Source: Leptidea sinapis
Lineage: Eukaryota > Arthropoda > Insecta > Lepidoptera > Pieridae
Length of the DNA: 64,000 bases
Reading direction: 5' to 3'
Assembly: GCF_905404315.1 (NCBI RefSeq)
Contig: NC_066297.1
Coordinates: forward strand, 124,001 to 188,000
Under the pieces are notes generated by a model, which searched no databases, had not been told where the DNA came from, and saw only the letters and a program-made list of their open reading frames with translations. The translations under genes were made by a program, and so were the position numbers. Every line of letters begins with the position of its first letter. The stretch's first letter is position 1. This document shows, in pieces, positions 27,258 through 40,487 of this stretch.

Positions 27258-30173
27258 TGCGGCGGCCATCTTGGATTTGAAAAATGATCACCAAATCATT
27301 CTCTGCACCCTCGAGAACCTCGGATACGATACCCATAATGTAGTTATCATACTTTTGAGCGGCGGCCATCTTGGATTTGAAAAATGATCACAAAATCGTT
27401 CTCTGCACACTCGAGAACCTCGGATACGATACCCATAATGTAGTGATCATAATTTTTAGCGGCGGCCATCTTGGATTTCAAAAATGATCACAAAATCGTT
27501 CTGTGCACTCTTGAGAACCTCGGATACGATACCCATATTTTTGTGATCATAATCTTGCACGGCGGCCATCTCGGATTTAAAAATGATCCCAAAATTGTTT
27601 TCTGCACTCTCGAGAAACTTGGACACGATATCCATATTGCTAACATCATAGTTTTGTGCGGCGGCCATCTTGGATTTGAAAAATGATCACCAAATCGTTC
27701 TCTGCACCCTCGAGAACCTCGGATACGGTACCCATAATCTAGTTATCATACTTTTGAGCGGCGGCCATCTCGGATTTAAAAATAATCCCAAATTGTTTTC
27801 TGCACCCTCGAGAACCTCGGATACGATACCCATATTTTTGTGATGATAATCTTGCACGGCGGTCCTCTTGGATTTGAAAAATGATCACAAAATCGTTCTC
27901 AGCACTCTCGAGAACCTCGGATACGATACCCATAATGTAGCTATCATAATTTTGAGCGGCGGCCATATTGGATTTGAAAAATGATCACAAAATCGTTCTC
28001 TGCAACCTCGAAAATCTCTGATACGATACCCATAATGTTGTTATTATTATTTTGAGCGGCGGCCATCTCGGATTTAAAAATGATCCCAAAATTGTTTTCT
28101 GCACCCTCGAGAACCGCGGACACGATATCCATATTGCTGAAAACATAATTTTGTGCGGCTGCCATCTTGGATTAGAAAAATGATCACAAAGTCATTCTCA
28201 GCACCCTCGAGATCCTCAGATACGATACCCATATTTTTGTGATCATAATCTTGCACGGCGGCCATCTTGGATTTGAAAAAGGATCACATAATCGTTCTCA
28301 GCACCCTGGAGAACCTCGGATATGATACTTAAAATGTTTTTATCATACATTTGAGTGGCGGCCATTTTGGATTTGAAAAATGATAACAAAATCGTTCTCT
28401 GCACTCTCGAGAACCTCGGATACGATACCCATAATCTAGTTATCATACTTTTGAGCGGCGGCCATCTCGGATTTACAAATGATCCCAAAATTGTTTTCTG
28501 CACCCTCGAGAACCTTGGACACGATATCCATATTGCTGAAATAATAATTTTGAGCGGCAGCCATCTTGGATTTGAAAAATGATCACCAAATCGTTCTCTG
28601 CACCCTCGAGAACCTCGGATACGATACCCATAATGTAGTTATCATACTTTTGAGCGGCGGCCATCTTGGATTAGAAAAATGATCACAAAATCGTTCTCAG
28701 CACCCTTGAGAACCTCGGATACGATATCCATAATATAAATATCATACTTTTGAGCGGCGGCCATCTTGGATTTGAAAAATGATCACAAAATCGTTCTCTG
28801 CACACTCAAGAATCTCGGATACGATACCCATATTGAAGTTATCATACTTTAAAGCGGCGGCAATTTTCGATTTGAAAAATGATCACAAAATCGTTCTCTG
28901 CACACTCGAGAACCTCAGATACGATACCCATAATGTAGTTATCATAATTTTGAGCGGCGTCCATCTTGGATTTAAAAAATGATCACAAAATTGTTTTCTG
29001 CACCCTCGAGAACCTCGGACACGATATCCATATTGCTAAAATCGTAATTTTTTCGCGGCGGCCATCTTGGATTTGAAAAATGATCATTAAATCGTTCTCT
29101 GCATCCTCGAGAACCTCGGATACGATACCCATAATCTAGTTATCATACTTTTAAACGGCGGCCATCTCGGATTTAAAAATGATCCCAAAATTGTTTTCTG
29201 CACCCTCGAGAACCTCGGACACGATATCCATATTGCTGAAAACGTAATGGTTTGCGGCAACCCTCTTGTATTTCTAAAATGAAGGCAGAGTTCTTCTCTG
29301 CTCCCTCGAGAACCTCGGACACGATATCCATATTGCTGAAAACATAATTTTGTGCGGCGGCCATCTTGGATTAGAAAAATGATCACAAAATCGTTCTCAG
29401 CACCCTTGAGATTCTCGGATACGATATCCATAATATAGTTATCAAACTTTTAAGCGGCGGCCATCTTGGATTCGAAAAATGATCACAAAATCGTTCTCTG
29501 CACTCTCAAGAGTCTCGGATACGATACCCATATTTTTGTGATCATAATCTTGCACGGCGGCCATCTTGGATTTGAAAAATGATCACAAAATCGTTCTCAG
29601 CACCCTCGATAACCTCGGATACGATACCCATAATCTAGTTATCATACTTTTGAGCTGCGGCCATCTCGGATTTAAAAATGATCCCAAAATTGTTTTCTGC
29701 ATCCTCGAGAACTTCAGACACGATATCCATATTGCTGAAAACATAATGGATTGCGGCAGCCCTCTTGGATTTCTAAAATGATCGCAGAATTCTTCTCTGC
29801 ACCCTCGAGAACCTCGGACAAGATATCCATATTGCTAAAAATATAATTTTGTGCGGCGGCAATCTTGGATTTGAAAAATGATCACCAAATCGTTCTCTGC
29901 ACCCTCGTGAACCTCGGATACGATACCCATAATCTAGATATCATACTTTTGAGCGGCGGCCATCTCGGATTTAAAAATGTTCCCAAAATTGTTTTCTGCA
30001 CCCTCGAGAACCTCGGATACGATACCCATAATGTAGTTATCATAATTTTGAGCGGCGGCCATCTTGGATTTCAGAAATGATCACAAAATCGTTCTGTGCA
30101 CTCTCGAGAACCTCGGATACGATACTCATATTTTTGTGATCATAAACTTGCACGGCGGCCATCTCGGATTTAT

Positions 30174-30205
30174 AAATGATCCCAAAATTGTTTTCTGCAC
30201 CCTCG
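30174..30205 (+). other. Hybrid monomer at 587-bp deletion
   Basis: The left half carries TTTATAAATGATCCC, diagnostic for the unit near 18,330. The right half carries CACCCTCGTGAACCTCGG, diagnostic for the unit near 18,945. The two parents lie about six monomers apart in superblock copy 1. This fits unequal exchange between homologous monomer positions, or an equivalent in-register deletion. Confidence 0.82.
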
Positions 30206-33200
30206 TGAACCTCGGACACGATATCCATATTGCTAAAATCATAATTTTGTGCGGCGGCCATCTTGGATTTGAAAAATGATCACCAAATCATTCTCTGCAT
30301 CCTCGAGAACCTCGGATACGATACCCATGATGTAGTTATCATACTTTTGAGCGGGGGCCATCTTGGATTTAAAAAATGATCACCAAACCATTCTCTGCAC
30401 CCTCGAGAACCTCGGATACGATACCCATAATGTAGTTATCATACTTTTAAGCGGCGGCTATTTTCGATTTGAAAACTGAGCACAAAATCGTTCTCTGCAC
30501 ACTCGAGAACCTCGGATACGATACCCATAATGTAGTGATCATAATTTTTAGCGGCGGCCATCTTGTATTTCAAAAATGATCACAAAATCGTTCTGTGCAC
30601 TCTTGAGAACCTCGGATACGATACCCATATTTTTGTGATCATAATCTTGCACGGCGGCCATCTCGGATTTAAAAATGATCCCAAAATTGTTTTCTGCACT
30701 CTCGAGAACCTTGGACACGATATCCATATTGCTAAAATCATAATTTTGTGCGGCGGCCATCTTGGATTTTAAAAATGATCACCAAATCGTTCTCTGCACC
30801 CTCGAGAACCTCGGATACGGTACCCATAATCTAGTTATCATACTTTTGAGCGGCGGCCATCTCGGATTTAAAAATAATCCCAAATTGTTTTCTGCACCCT
30901 CGAGAACCTCGGATACGATACCCATATTTTTGTGATCATAACCTTGCACGGCGGTCCTCTTGGATTTGAAAAATGATCACAAAATCGTTCTCAGCACCCT
31001 CGAGAACCTCGGATACGATACCCATAATGTAGCTATCATAATTTTGAGCGGCGGCCATCTTGGATTTGAAAAATGATCACAAAATCGTTCTCTGCAACCT
31101 CGAAAATCTCTGATACGATACCCATAATGTTGTTATTATTATTTTGAGCGGCGGCCATCTCGGATTTAAAAATGATCCCAAAATTGTTTTCTGCACCCTC
31201 GAGAACCGCGGACACGATATCCATATTGCTGAAAACATAATTTTGTGCGGCTGCCATCTTGAATTAGAAAAGTGATCACAAAATCGTTCTCAGCACCCTT
31301 GAGAACCTCGGATACGATATCCATAATATAAATATCATACTTTTGAGCGGCGGCCATCTTGGATTTGAAAAATGATCACAAAATCGTTCTCTGCACACTC
31401 AAGAATCTCGAATACGATACCCATATTTTTGTGATCATAATCTTGCACGGCAGCCCTCTTGGATTTGAAAAATGATCACAAAATCAATCTCAGCAACCTG
31501 GAGAACCTCGGATACGATACCCGTAATGTATTTATCATACATTTGAGCGGCAGCCATCTTGGATTTGAAAAATTATAACAAAATCGTTTTCTGCACCCTC
31601 GAGAACCTCGGACACGATATCCATATTGCTGAAAACGTTATGGTTTGCGGCAGCCCTCTCGTATTTCTAAAATAATCGCAGAATTCTTCTCTGCACCCTC
31701 AAGAATCTCAGACACGATATCCATATTGCTGAAAACATAATTTGTGCGGCGGCCATCATGGATTAGAAAAATGATCACAAAATCGTTCTCAGCACCCTTG
31801 AGAACCTCGGATACGATATCCATAATATAAATATCATACTTTTGAGCGGCGGCCATCTTGGATTTGAAAAATGATCACAAAATCGTTCTCTGCACACTCA
31901 AGAATCTCGGATACGATACCCATAATGTAGCTATCATAATTTTGAGCGGCGGCCATCTTGGATTTGAAAAATGATCACAAAATCGTTCTCTGCAACCTTG
32001 AGAACCTCGGACACGATATCCATATTGCTGAAAACATAATTTGTGCGGCGGCCATCTTGGATTAGAAAAATGATCACAAAATCGTTCTCAGCACCCTTGA
32101 GAACCTCAGATACGATATCCATAATATAAATATCATACTTTTGAGCGGCGGCCATCTTGGATTTGAAAAATGATCACAAAATCGTTCTCTGCACACTCAA
32201 GAATCTCGGATACGATACCCATATTTTTGTGATCATAATCTTGCACGGCAGCCCTCTTGGATTTGAAAAATGATCACAAAATCGTTCTCAGCAACCTGGA
32301 GAACCTCGGATACGATACCCATAATGTATTTATCATACATTTGAGCGGCGGCCATCTTGGATTTGAAAAATGATAACAAAATCGTTCTCTGCACTCTCGA
32401 GAACCTCGGATACGATACCCATAATGTAGTTATCATAATTTTGAGCGGCGGCCATCTTGGATTTCAGAAATGATCACAAAATCGTTCTGTGCACTCTCGA
32501 GAACCTCGGATACGATACTCATATTTTTGTGATCATAAACTTGCACGGCGGCCATCTCGGATTTAAAAATGATCCCAAAATTGTTTTCTGCACCCTCGAG
32601 AACCTTGGACACGATATCCATATTGCTGAAATCATAAATTTGTGCGGCAGCCATCTTGGATTTGAAAAATGATCACCAAATCGTTCTCTGCACCCTCGAG
32701 AACCTCGGATACGATACCCATAATGTAGTTATCATACTTTTGAGCGGCAGCCATCTTGGATTTGAAAACTGATCACAAAATCGTTCTCTGCACCCTCGAG
32801 AACCTCGTATACGATACCCATAATCTAGTTATCATACTTTTGAGCGGCGGCCATCTCGGATTTAAAAATGATCCCAAAATTGTTTTCTGCACCCTCGAGA
32901 ACCTCGGACACGATATCAGTATTGCTCAAAACATAATTTTGTTCGGCTGCCATCTTGGATTAGAAAAATGGTCACAAAATCATTCTCAGCACCCTCGAGA
33001 ACCTCGGATACGAAACCCATAATGTAGTTATCATATTTTTGAGCGGCGGCCATCTTGGATTTCAAAATCGTTCTCAGCACCCTCGAGAACCTCGGATACG
33101 ATACCCATATTGAAGTTATCATACTTTAAAGCGGCGGCAATTTTCGATTTGAAAAATGATCACAAAATCGTTATCTGCACCCTCGAGAACCTAGGATACG

Positions 33201-35167
33201 ATACCCATATCTTTGTGATCATAATCTTGCACGGCGGCCCTCTTGGATTTGAAAAATGATCATAAAATCGTTCTCAGCACCCTCGAGAACCTCGGATACG
33301 ATACCCATAATGTAGCTATCATAATTTTGAGCGGCGGCCATCTTGGATTTGAAAAATGATCACAAAATCGTTCTCTGCAACCTCGAAAATCTCTGATACG
33401 ATACCCATAATGTTGTTATTATTATTTTGAGCGGCGGCCATCTCGGATTTAAAAATGATCCCAAAATTGTTTTCTGCACCCTCGAGAACCTCGGACACGA
33501 TATCCATATTGCTGAAAACATAATTTTGTGCGGCTGCCGTCTTGGATTAGAACAATGATCACAAAGTCATTCTCAGCACCCTTGAGAACCTAGGATACGA
33601 TACCCATAATGTAGTTATCATAATTTTGAGCGGCGGCCATCTTGGATTTAACAATTATCCCAAAATTGTTTTCTGCAACCTCAAGAACCTCGGATACGAT
33701 ACCCATATTTTTGTGATCATAATCTTGCACGGCGGCCATCTTGGATTTGAAAAATGATCACAAAATCTTTCTCAGCACCCTCGAAAAACTCGGATACGAT
33801 ACCCATAATCTAGTTATCATACTTTTGAGCGGCGGCCATCTCGGATTTAAAAATAATCCCAAATTGTTTTCTGCACCCTCGAGAACCTCGGATACGATAC
33901 CCATATTTTTGTGATCATAATCTTGCACGGCGGCCCTCTTGGATTTGAAAAATGATCATAGAATCGTTCTCAGCACCCTCGAGAACCTCGGATAAGATAC
34001 CCATAATGTAGCTATCATAATTTTGAGCGGCGGCCATCTTGGATTTGAAAAATGATCACAAAATCGTTCTCTGCAACCTCGAAAATCTCTGATACGATAC
34101 CCATAATGTTGTTATTATTCTTTTAAGCGGCGGCCATCTCGAATTTAAAAATGATCCCAAAATTGTATTCTGCACCCTCGAGAACATCGGACACGATATC
34201 CATTTTGCTGAAAACATAATTTTGTGCGGCTGCCATCTTGGATTAGAAAAATGATCACAAAGTCATTCTCAGCACCCTCGAGAACCTCGGATACGATACC
34301 CATATTTTTGTGATCATAATCTTGCACGGCGGCCATCTTGGATTTGAAAAAGGATCACATAATCGTTCCCAGCACCCTGGAGAACCTCGGATATGATACT
34401 TATAATGTATTTATCATACATTTGAGTGGCGGCCATTTTGGATTTAAAAAATGATAACAAAATCGTTCTCTGCACTCTCGAGAACCTCGGATACGATACC
34501 CATAATCTAGTTATCATACTTTTGAGCGGCGGCCATCTCGGATTTACAAATGATCCCAAAATTGTTTTCTGCACCCTCGAGAACCTCGGACACGATATCC
34601 ATATTGCTGAAAACGTTATGGTTTGCGGCAGCCCTCTCGTATTTCTAAAATAATCGCAGAATTCTTCTCTGCACCCTCGAGAATCTCAGACACGATATCC
34701 ATATTTCTGAAAACATAATTTTGTGCGGCGGCCATCTTGGATTAGAAAAATATCACAAAATCGATCTCAGCACCCTTGAGATCCTCGGATACGATATCCA
34801 TAATATAAATATCATACTTTTGAGCGGCGGCCATCTTGGATTCGAAAAATGATCACAAAATCGTTCTCTGCACACTCAAGCATCTCGGATACGATACCCA
34901 TATTTTTGTGATCATAATCTTGCACGGCAGCCCTCTTGGATTTGAAAAATGATCACAAAATCGTTCTCAGCAACCTGGAGAACCTCGGAAACGATACCCA
35001 TAATGTATTTATCATACATTTGAGCGGCGGCCATCTTGGATTTGAAAAATGATAACAAAATCGTTCTCTGCACTCTCGAGAACCTCGGATACGATACCCA
35101 TAATGTAGTTATCATAATTTTGAGCGGCGGCCTTCTTGGATTTCAAAAATGATCACAAAATCGTTCT

Positions 35168-37333
35168 CTGCACTCTCAAGAATCTCGGATACGATACCCA
35201 TATTTTTGTGTTCATAATCTTGGATTTGAAAAATGATCACAAAATCGTTCTCTGCACAATCGAGAACCTCAGATACGATACCCATAATGTAGTTATCATA
35301 ATTTTGAGCGGCGTCCATCTTGGATTTCAAAAATGATCCCAAAATTGTTTTCTGCACCCTCGAGAACCTCGGACACGATATCCATATTGCTGAAAACATA
35401 ATGGTTTGCGGCAGCCCTCTTGGATTTCTAAAATGATCCCAAAATCATTCTCAGCACCCTCGAGAACCTCGGACAAGATATCCATATTGCTAAAAATATA
35501 ATTTTGTGCGGCGGCAATCTTGGATTTGAAAAATGATCACCAAATCGTTCTCTGCACCCTCGAGAACCTCGGATACGATACCCATAATCTAGATATCATA
35601 CTTTTGAGCGGCGGCCATCTCGGATTTAAAACTGTTCCCAAAATTGTTTTCTGCACCCTAAAGAACCTCGGATAGGATACCCATAATGTAGTTATCATAA
35701 TTTTGAGCGGCGGCCATCTTGGATTTCAGAAATGATCACAAAATCGTTCTGTGCATTCTCGAGAACCTCGGATACGATACTCATATTTTTGTGATCATAA
35801 ACTTGCACGGCGGCCATCTCGGATTTAAAAATGATCCCAAAATTGTTTTCTGCACCCTCGAGAACCTTGGACACGATATCCATATTGCTGAAATCATAAT
35901 TTTGTGCGGCAGCCATCTTGGATTTTAAAAATGATCACCAAATCGTTCTCTGCACCCTCGAGAACCTCGGATACGATACCCATAATCTAGTTATCATACT
36001 TTTGAGCTGCGGCCATCTCGGATTTAAAAATGATCCCAAAATTGTTTTCTGCACCCTCGAGAACCTCAGACACGATATCCATATTGCTGAAAACATAATG
36101 GTTTGCGGCAGCCCTCTTGGATTTCTTAAATGATCGCAGAATTCTTCTCTGCACCCTCGAGAACCTCGGACAAGATATCCATATTGCTAAAAATATAATT
36201 TTGTGCGGCGGCAATCTTGGATTTGAAGAATGATCACCAAATCGTTCTCTGCACCCTCGAGAACCTCGGATACGATACCCATAATCTAGATATCATTCTT
36301 TTGAGCGGCGGCCATCTCGGATTTAAAAATGATCCCAAAATTGTTTTCTGCACCCTCGAGATCCTCGGATACGATACCCATAATGTAGTTATCATAATTT
36401 TGAGCAGCGGCCATCTTGGATTTCAGAAATGATCACAACATCGTTCTGTGCACTCTCGAGAACCTCGGACACGATATCCATATTGCTAAAATCATAATTT
36501 TGTGCGTCGACCATCTTGGATTTGAAAAATGATCACCAAATCGTTCTCTGTACACTTGAGAACCTCGGATACGATACCCATAATGTAGTTATCATAATTT
36601 TGAGCGGCAGCCATCATGGATTTAACAATTATCCCAAAATTGTTTTCTGCAACCTCAAGAACCTCGGATACGATAACCATATTTTTGTGATAATAATCTT
36701 GCACGGCGGCCATCTTGGATTTGAAAAATGATCACAAAATCTTTCTCAGCACCCTCGAAAAACTCGGATACGATACCCATAATGTAGTTATCATACTTTT
36801 GAGCGGCGGCCATCTTGGATTTGAAAACTGATCACAAAATCGTTCTCTGCACCCTCGAGAACCTCGGATACGATACCCATAATCTAGTTATCATACTTTT
36901 GAGCGGCGGCCATCTCGGATTTTAAAATGATCCCAAAATTGTTTTCTGCACCCTCGAGAACCTCGGACACGATATCAGTATTGCTCAAAACATAATTTTG
37001 TTCGGCTTCCATCTTGGATTAGAAAAATGGTCACAAAATCATTCTCAGCACCCTCGAGAACCTCGGATACGAAACCCATAATGTAGTTATCATACTTTTG
37101 AGCGGCGGCCATCTTGGATTTCAAAATCGTTCTCAGCACCCTCGAGAACCTCGGATACGATACCCATATTGAAGTTATCATACTTTAAAGCGGCGGCTAT
37201 TTTCGATTTGAAAAATGATCACAAAATCGATCTCTGCACACTCGAGAACCTCAGATACGATACCCATAATGTAGTTATCATAATTTTGAGCGGCGTCCAT
37301 CTTGGATTTCAAAAATGATCACAAAATCGTTCT
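35168..37333 (+). repeat. Segment before the 16-mer, related to 42.1-43.2 kb and 40.4-41.7 kb
   Basis: Bases 35,719-36,730 follow 42,140-43,150 at an offset of 6,421, including GGATTTCTTAAATG near 36,121 and the GTGCG(T/G)CGACC head near 36,503. Bases 36,217-37,400 also follow 40,456-41,640 at 4,239. One 16-bp-deleted pair is near 35,218, with TTGTGTTCATAATCTTGG. A class C head joins a class A middle near 35,430 (CTAAAATGATCCCAAAATC). Confidence 0.85.
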
Positions 37334-38910
37334 GTGCACTCTCGAGAAGCTCGGATACGATACCCATATTTTTGTGATCATAATCTTGCACGGCGGCCAT
37401 CTCGGATTTAAAAATGATCCCAAAATTGTTTTCTGCACCCTCGAGAACCTCGGACACGATATCCATATTGCTGAAAACGTAATGGTTTGCGGCAACCCTC
37501 TTGTATTTCTAAAATGAAGGCAGAATTTTTCTCTGCTCCCTCGAGAACCTCGGACACGATATCCATATTGCTGAAAACATAATTTTGTGCGGCGGCCATC
37601 TTGGATTCGAAAAATGATCACAAAATCGTTCTCTGCACTCTCAAGAATCTCGGATACGATACCCATATTTTTGTGATCATAATCTTGGATTTGAAAAATG
37701 GTCACAAAATCGTTCTGAGCACCCTCGAGAACCTCGGATACGATACCCATAATGTAGTTATCATAATTTTGAGCGGCGGCCATCTTGGATTTAAAAATGA
37801 CCCCAAGTTGTTTTCTGCAACCTCGAGAACCTCGGATACGATACCCATATTTTTGTGATCATAATCTTGCACGGCGGCCATCTTGGATTTGAAAAATGAT
37901 CACAAAATCATTCTCAGCACCCTCGAGAACCTCGGATACGATATCCATAATCTAGTTATCATACTTTTGAGCTGCGGCCATCTCGGATTTAAAAATGATC
38001 CCAAAATTGTTTTCTGCACCCTCGAGAACCTCGGACACGATATCCATGTTGCTGAAAACATAATGGTTTGCGGCAGCCCTCTTGGATTTCTAAAATGATT
38101 GCAGAATTCTTCTCTGCACCCTCGAGAACCTCGGACAAGATATCCATATTGCTAAAAATATAATTTTGTGCGGCGGCAATCTTGGATTTGAAAAATGATC
38201 ACCAAATCGTTCTCTGCACCCTCGAGAACCTCGGATACGATACCCATAATCTAGATATCATACTTTTGAGCGGCGGCCATCTCGGATTTAAAAATGTTCC
38301 CAAAATTGTTTTCTGCACCCTCGAGAACCACGGATACGATACCCATAATGTAGTTATCATAATTTTGAGCGGCGGCCATCTTGGATTTCAGAAATGATCA
38401 CAAAATCGTTCTGTGCACTCTCGAGAACCTCGGATACGATACTCATATTTTTGTGATCATAAACTTGCACGGCGGCCATCTCGGATTTAAAAATGATCCC
38501 AAAATTGTTATCTGCACCCTCGAGAACCTTGGACACGATATCCATATTGCTGAAATCATAATTTTGTGCGGCAGCCATCTTGGATTTGAAAAATGATCAC
38601 CAAATCGTTCTCTGCACCCTCGAGAACCTCGGATACGATACCCATAATCTAGTTATCATACTTTTGAGCTGCGGCCATCTCAGATTCAAAAATGATCCCA
38701 AAATTGTTTTCTGCACCCTCGAGAACCTCGGACACGATATCCATATTGCTGAAAACATAATGGTTTGCGGCAGCCCTCTTGGATTTCTAAAATGATCGCA
38801 GAATTCTTCTCTGCACCCTCGAGAACCTCGGACAAGATATCCATATTGCTAAAAATATAATTTTGTGCGGCGGCAATCTTGGATTTGAAAAATGATCACC
38901 AAATCGTTCT
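37334..38910 (+). repeat. 16-monomer HOR copy 1 (1,577 bp)
   Basis: This is one half of a direct tandem duplication of 1,577 bp, equal to 16 monomers with one 16-bp deletion near 37,685. The only difference from the next copy that I noticed is C at 38,687 against T at 40,264. Private markers shared by both include TGTTGCTGAAAAC near 38,048, AAATGATTGCAG near 38,093, TTGTTATCTGC near 38,507 and CTCAGATT near 38,679. Confidence 0.92.
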
Positions 38911-40487
38911 GTGCACTCTCGAGAAGCTCGGATACGATACCCATATTTTTGTGATCATAATCTTGCACGGCGGCCATCTCGGATTTAAAAATGATCCCAA
39001 AATTGTTTTCTGCACCCTCGAGAACCTCGGACACGATATCCATATTGCTGAAAACGTAATGGTTTGCGGCAACCCTCTTGTATTTCTAAAATGAAGGCAG
39101 AATTTTTCTCTGCTCCCTCGAGAACCTCGGACACGATATCCATATTGCTGAAAACATAATTTTGTGCGGCGGCCATCTTGGATTCGAAAAATGATCACAA
39201 AATCGTTCTCTGCACTCTCAAGAATCTCGGATACGATACCCATATTTTTGTGATCATAATCTTGGATTTGAAAAATGGTCACAAAATCGTTCTGAGCACC
39301 CTCGAGAACCTCGGATACGATACCCATAATGTAGTTATCATAATTTTGAGCGGCGGCCATCTTGGATTTAAAAATGACCCCAAGTTGTTTTCTGCAACCT
39401 CGAGAACCTCGGATACGATACCCATATTTTTGTGATCATAATCTTGCACGGCGGCCATCTTGGATTTGAAAAATGATCACAAAATCATTCTCAGCACCCT
39501 CGAGAACCTCGGATACGATATCCATAATCTAGTTATCATACTTTTGAGCTGCGGCCATCTCGGATTTAAAAATGATCCCAAAATTGTTTTCTGCACCCTC
39601 GAGAACCTCGGACACGATATCCATGTTGCTGAAAACATAATGGTTTGCGGCAGCCCTCTTGGATTTCTAAAATGATTGCAGAATTCTTCTCTGCACCCTC
39701 GAGAACCTCGGACAAGATATCCATATTGCTAAAAATATAATTTTGTGCGGCGGCAATCTTGGATTTGAAAAATGATCACCAAATCGTTCTCTGCACCCTC
39801 GAGAACCTCGGATACGATACCCATAATCTAGATATCATACTTTTGAGCGGCGGCCATCTCGGATTTAAAAATGTTCCCAAAATTGTTTTCTGCACCCTCG
39901 AGAACCACGGATACGATACCCATAATGTAGTTATCATAATTTTGAGCGGCGGCCATCTTGGATTTCAGAAATGATCACAAAATCGTTCTGTGCACTCTCG
40001 AGAACCTCGGATACGATACTCATATTTTTGTGATCATAAACTTGCACGGCGGCCATCTCGGATTTAAAAATGATCCCAAAATTGTTATCTGCACCCTCGA
40101 GAACCTTGGACACGATATCCATATTGCTGAAATCATAATTTTGTGCGGCAGCCATCTTGGATTTGAAAAATGATCACCAAATCGTTCTCTGCACCCTCGA
40201 GAACCTCGGATACGATACCCATAATCTAGTTATCATACTTTTGAGCTGCGGCCATCTCAGATTTAAAAATGATCCCAAAATTGTTTTCTGCACCCTCGAG
40301 AACCTCGGACACGATATCCATATTGCTGAAAACATAATGGTTTGCGGCAGCCCTCTTGGATTTCTAAAATGATCGCAGAATTCTTCTCTGCACCCTCGAG
40401 AACCTCGGACAAGATATCCATATTGCTAAAAATATAATTTTGTGCGGCGGCAATCTTGGATTTGAAAAATGATCACCAAATCGTTCT
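38911..40487 (+). repeat. 16-monomer HOR copy 2 (1,577 bp)
   Basis: The left junction is a hybrid: GATCACCAAATCGTTCT of the GGCGGCAATC unit runs into GTGCACTCTCGAGAAGCTCGG of the unit at 37,292. The shared AAATCGTTCT at 38,901-38,910 is the exchange interval. The copy ends at 40,487, where CTGCACC follows instead of GTGCACT. Confidence 0.92.

Larger units (their letters stand above)
24141..35167 (+). repeat. Superblock copy 2
   Basis: This is the second copy of 12,003-23,916, shorter by 887 bp. The left junction is a hybrid monomer: bases before about 24,141 match the unit near 23,030, and bases after about 24,219 match 12,081 (CGTTCTCAGC, not CGTTCCCAGC). Losses relative to copy 1 are three monomers (299 bp) at 27,253-27,257, about six monomers (587 bp) at 30,174-30,205, and one base near 34,750 (AAAAATATCAC against AAAAATTATCAC). 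Homology ends at 35,168. Confidence 0.87.

Noticed and set aside
37334..40487. Treating the near-identical tandem blocks as proven biological duplications.
   Set aside because: Identity this high in a satellite can also come from assembly. I report the structure in the sequence given but cannot exclude an assembly artefact without reads.
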